From NCBI GenBank assembly GCA_035279525.1, contig DATEHQ010000168.1, positions 1-48,773 of the forward strand: 48,773 bases of DNA, written 5' to 3'. Origin of the DNA: DATEHQ01 sp035279525. GTDB lineage: Bacteria > Chloroflexota > Dormibacteria > Dormibacterales > Dormibacteraceae. The position numbers and the translations under genes were made by a program. A model generated the notes under the pieces. That model made no database searches. It saw nothing but the letters and a program-made list of their open reading frames with translations, and was not told where the DNA came from. Shown here piece after piece: positions 48,773-48,773 of the stretch. Numbering within the stretch: the first letter of the stretch is position 1; each line of letters opens with the position of its first letter.

Positions 48773-48773
48773 T

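Noticed and set aside
1..48773. CRISPR array, rRNA or prophage
   Set aside because: No regularly spaced repeats beyond the three hipB operators, no rRNA-like sequence, no phage genes seen.

Overview
The window is 48.8 kb of high-GC, gene-dense bacterial chromosome. I see no phage structural genes, no rRNA and no CRISPR array. The gene content (GuaB3-type IMP dehydrogenase, PurS/PurQ/small PurL, PyrK/PyrD type 1B, two-subunit pyruvate carboxylase, PyrR with a PyrR-binding RNA loop, tryptophan 2,3-dioxygenase) and the heavy use of non-ATG starts suggest a soil Chloroflexota/Dormibacterota- or Actinomycetota-like organism. The phylum is an inference; no marker gene here settles it.

Layout. 1-1.4 kb: glycerate kinase (cut by the window edge) and ilvE. 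1.5-5.4 kb: a rightward chain of yajQ, hisA, a DUF3465 lipoprotein and a tiny Cys-rich protein, then an SDR, a membrane protein, a RidA-like protein and an SRPBCC protein. 5.8-7.1 kb: an MFS exporter. 7.1-17.4 kb: a leftward pyrimidine operon, pyrB-pyrR-carAB(fused)-pyrK-pyrD, which continues into a membrane protein and an ABC exporter whose permease carries a SpoIIM-like domain. 17.4-21.6 kb: a zinc-ribbon/histone-H1-like protein, a thiolase, and a divergent MarR/drug-exporter pair. 21.6-23.7 kb: a 2.0-kb hipBA island between 43-bp direct repeats that look like tRNA 3' halves. 23.7-24.5 kb: small zinc-ribbon proteins. 24.5-35.3 kb: a leftward purine operon, purB-C-S-Q-L-F-M-N-H, ending in kynA, with a 194-bp inverted-repeat element between purL and purF. 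35.5-38.3 kb: an ECF sigma factor and its probable membrane anti-sigma factor. 38.3-47.4 kb: leftward guaB-guaA-two small ORFs-purD-purE-pycB-pycA-nudix. 47.6-48.8 kb: DUF4332, VOC and an edge fragment.

How the genes work together. Between them the two purine loci encode IMP synthesis (no purK seen), AMP-branch purB and GMP-branch guaB/guaA. The pyrimidine operon gives carbamoyl phosphate, carbamoyl aspartate and dihydroorotate oxidation, but pyrC, pyrE and pyrF are absent from the window. Pyruvate carboxylase beside purE/purD supplies oxaloacetate, hence aspartate for both pathways.

The most striking sequence-level pattern is translational coupling by 4-base NTGA overlaps using all four first bases (ATGA, GTGA, TTGA, CTGA). 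Several core enzymes (guaA, guaB, purN, pyrK, hisA, a RidA-like protein) keep their conserved N-termini only if CTG is the start codon. The most system-like accessory region is the compact hipBA island, with three operator copies spaced exactly 28 bp apart.
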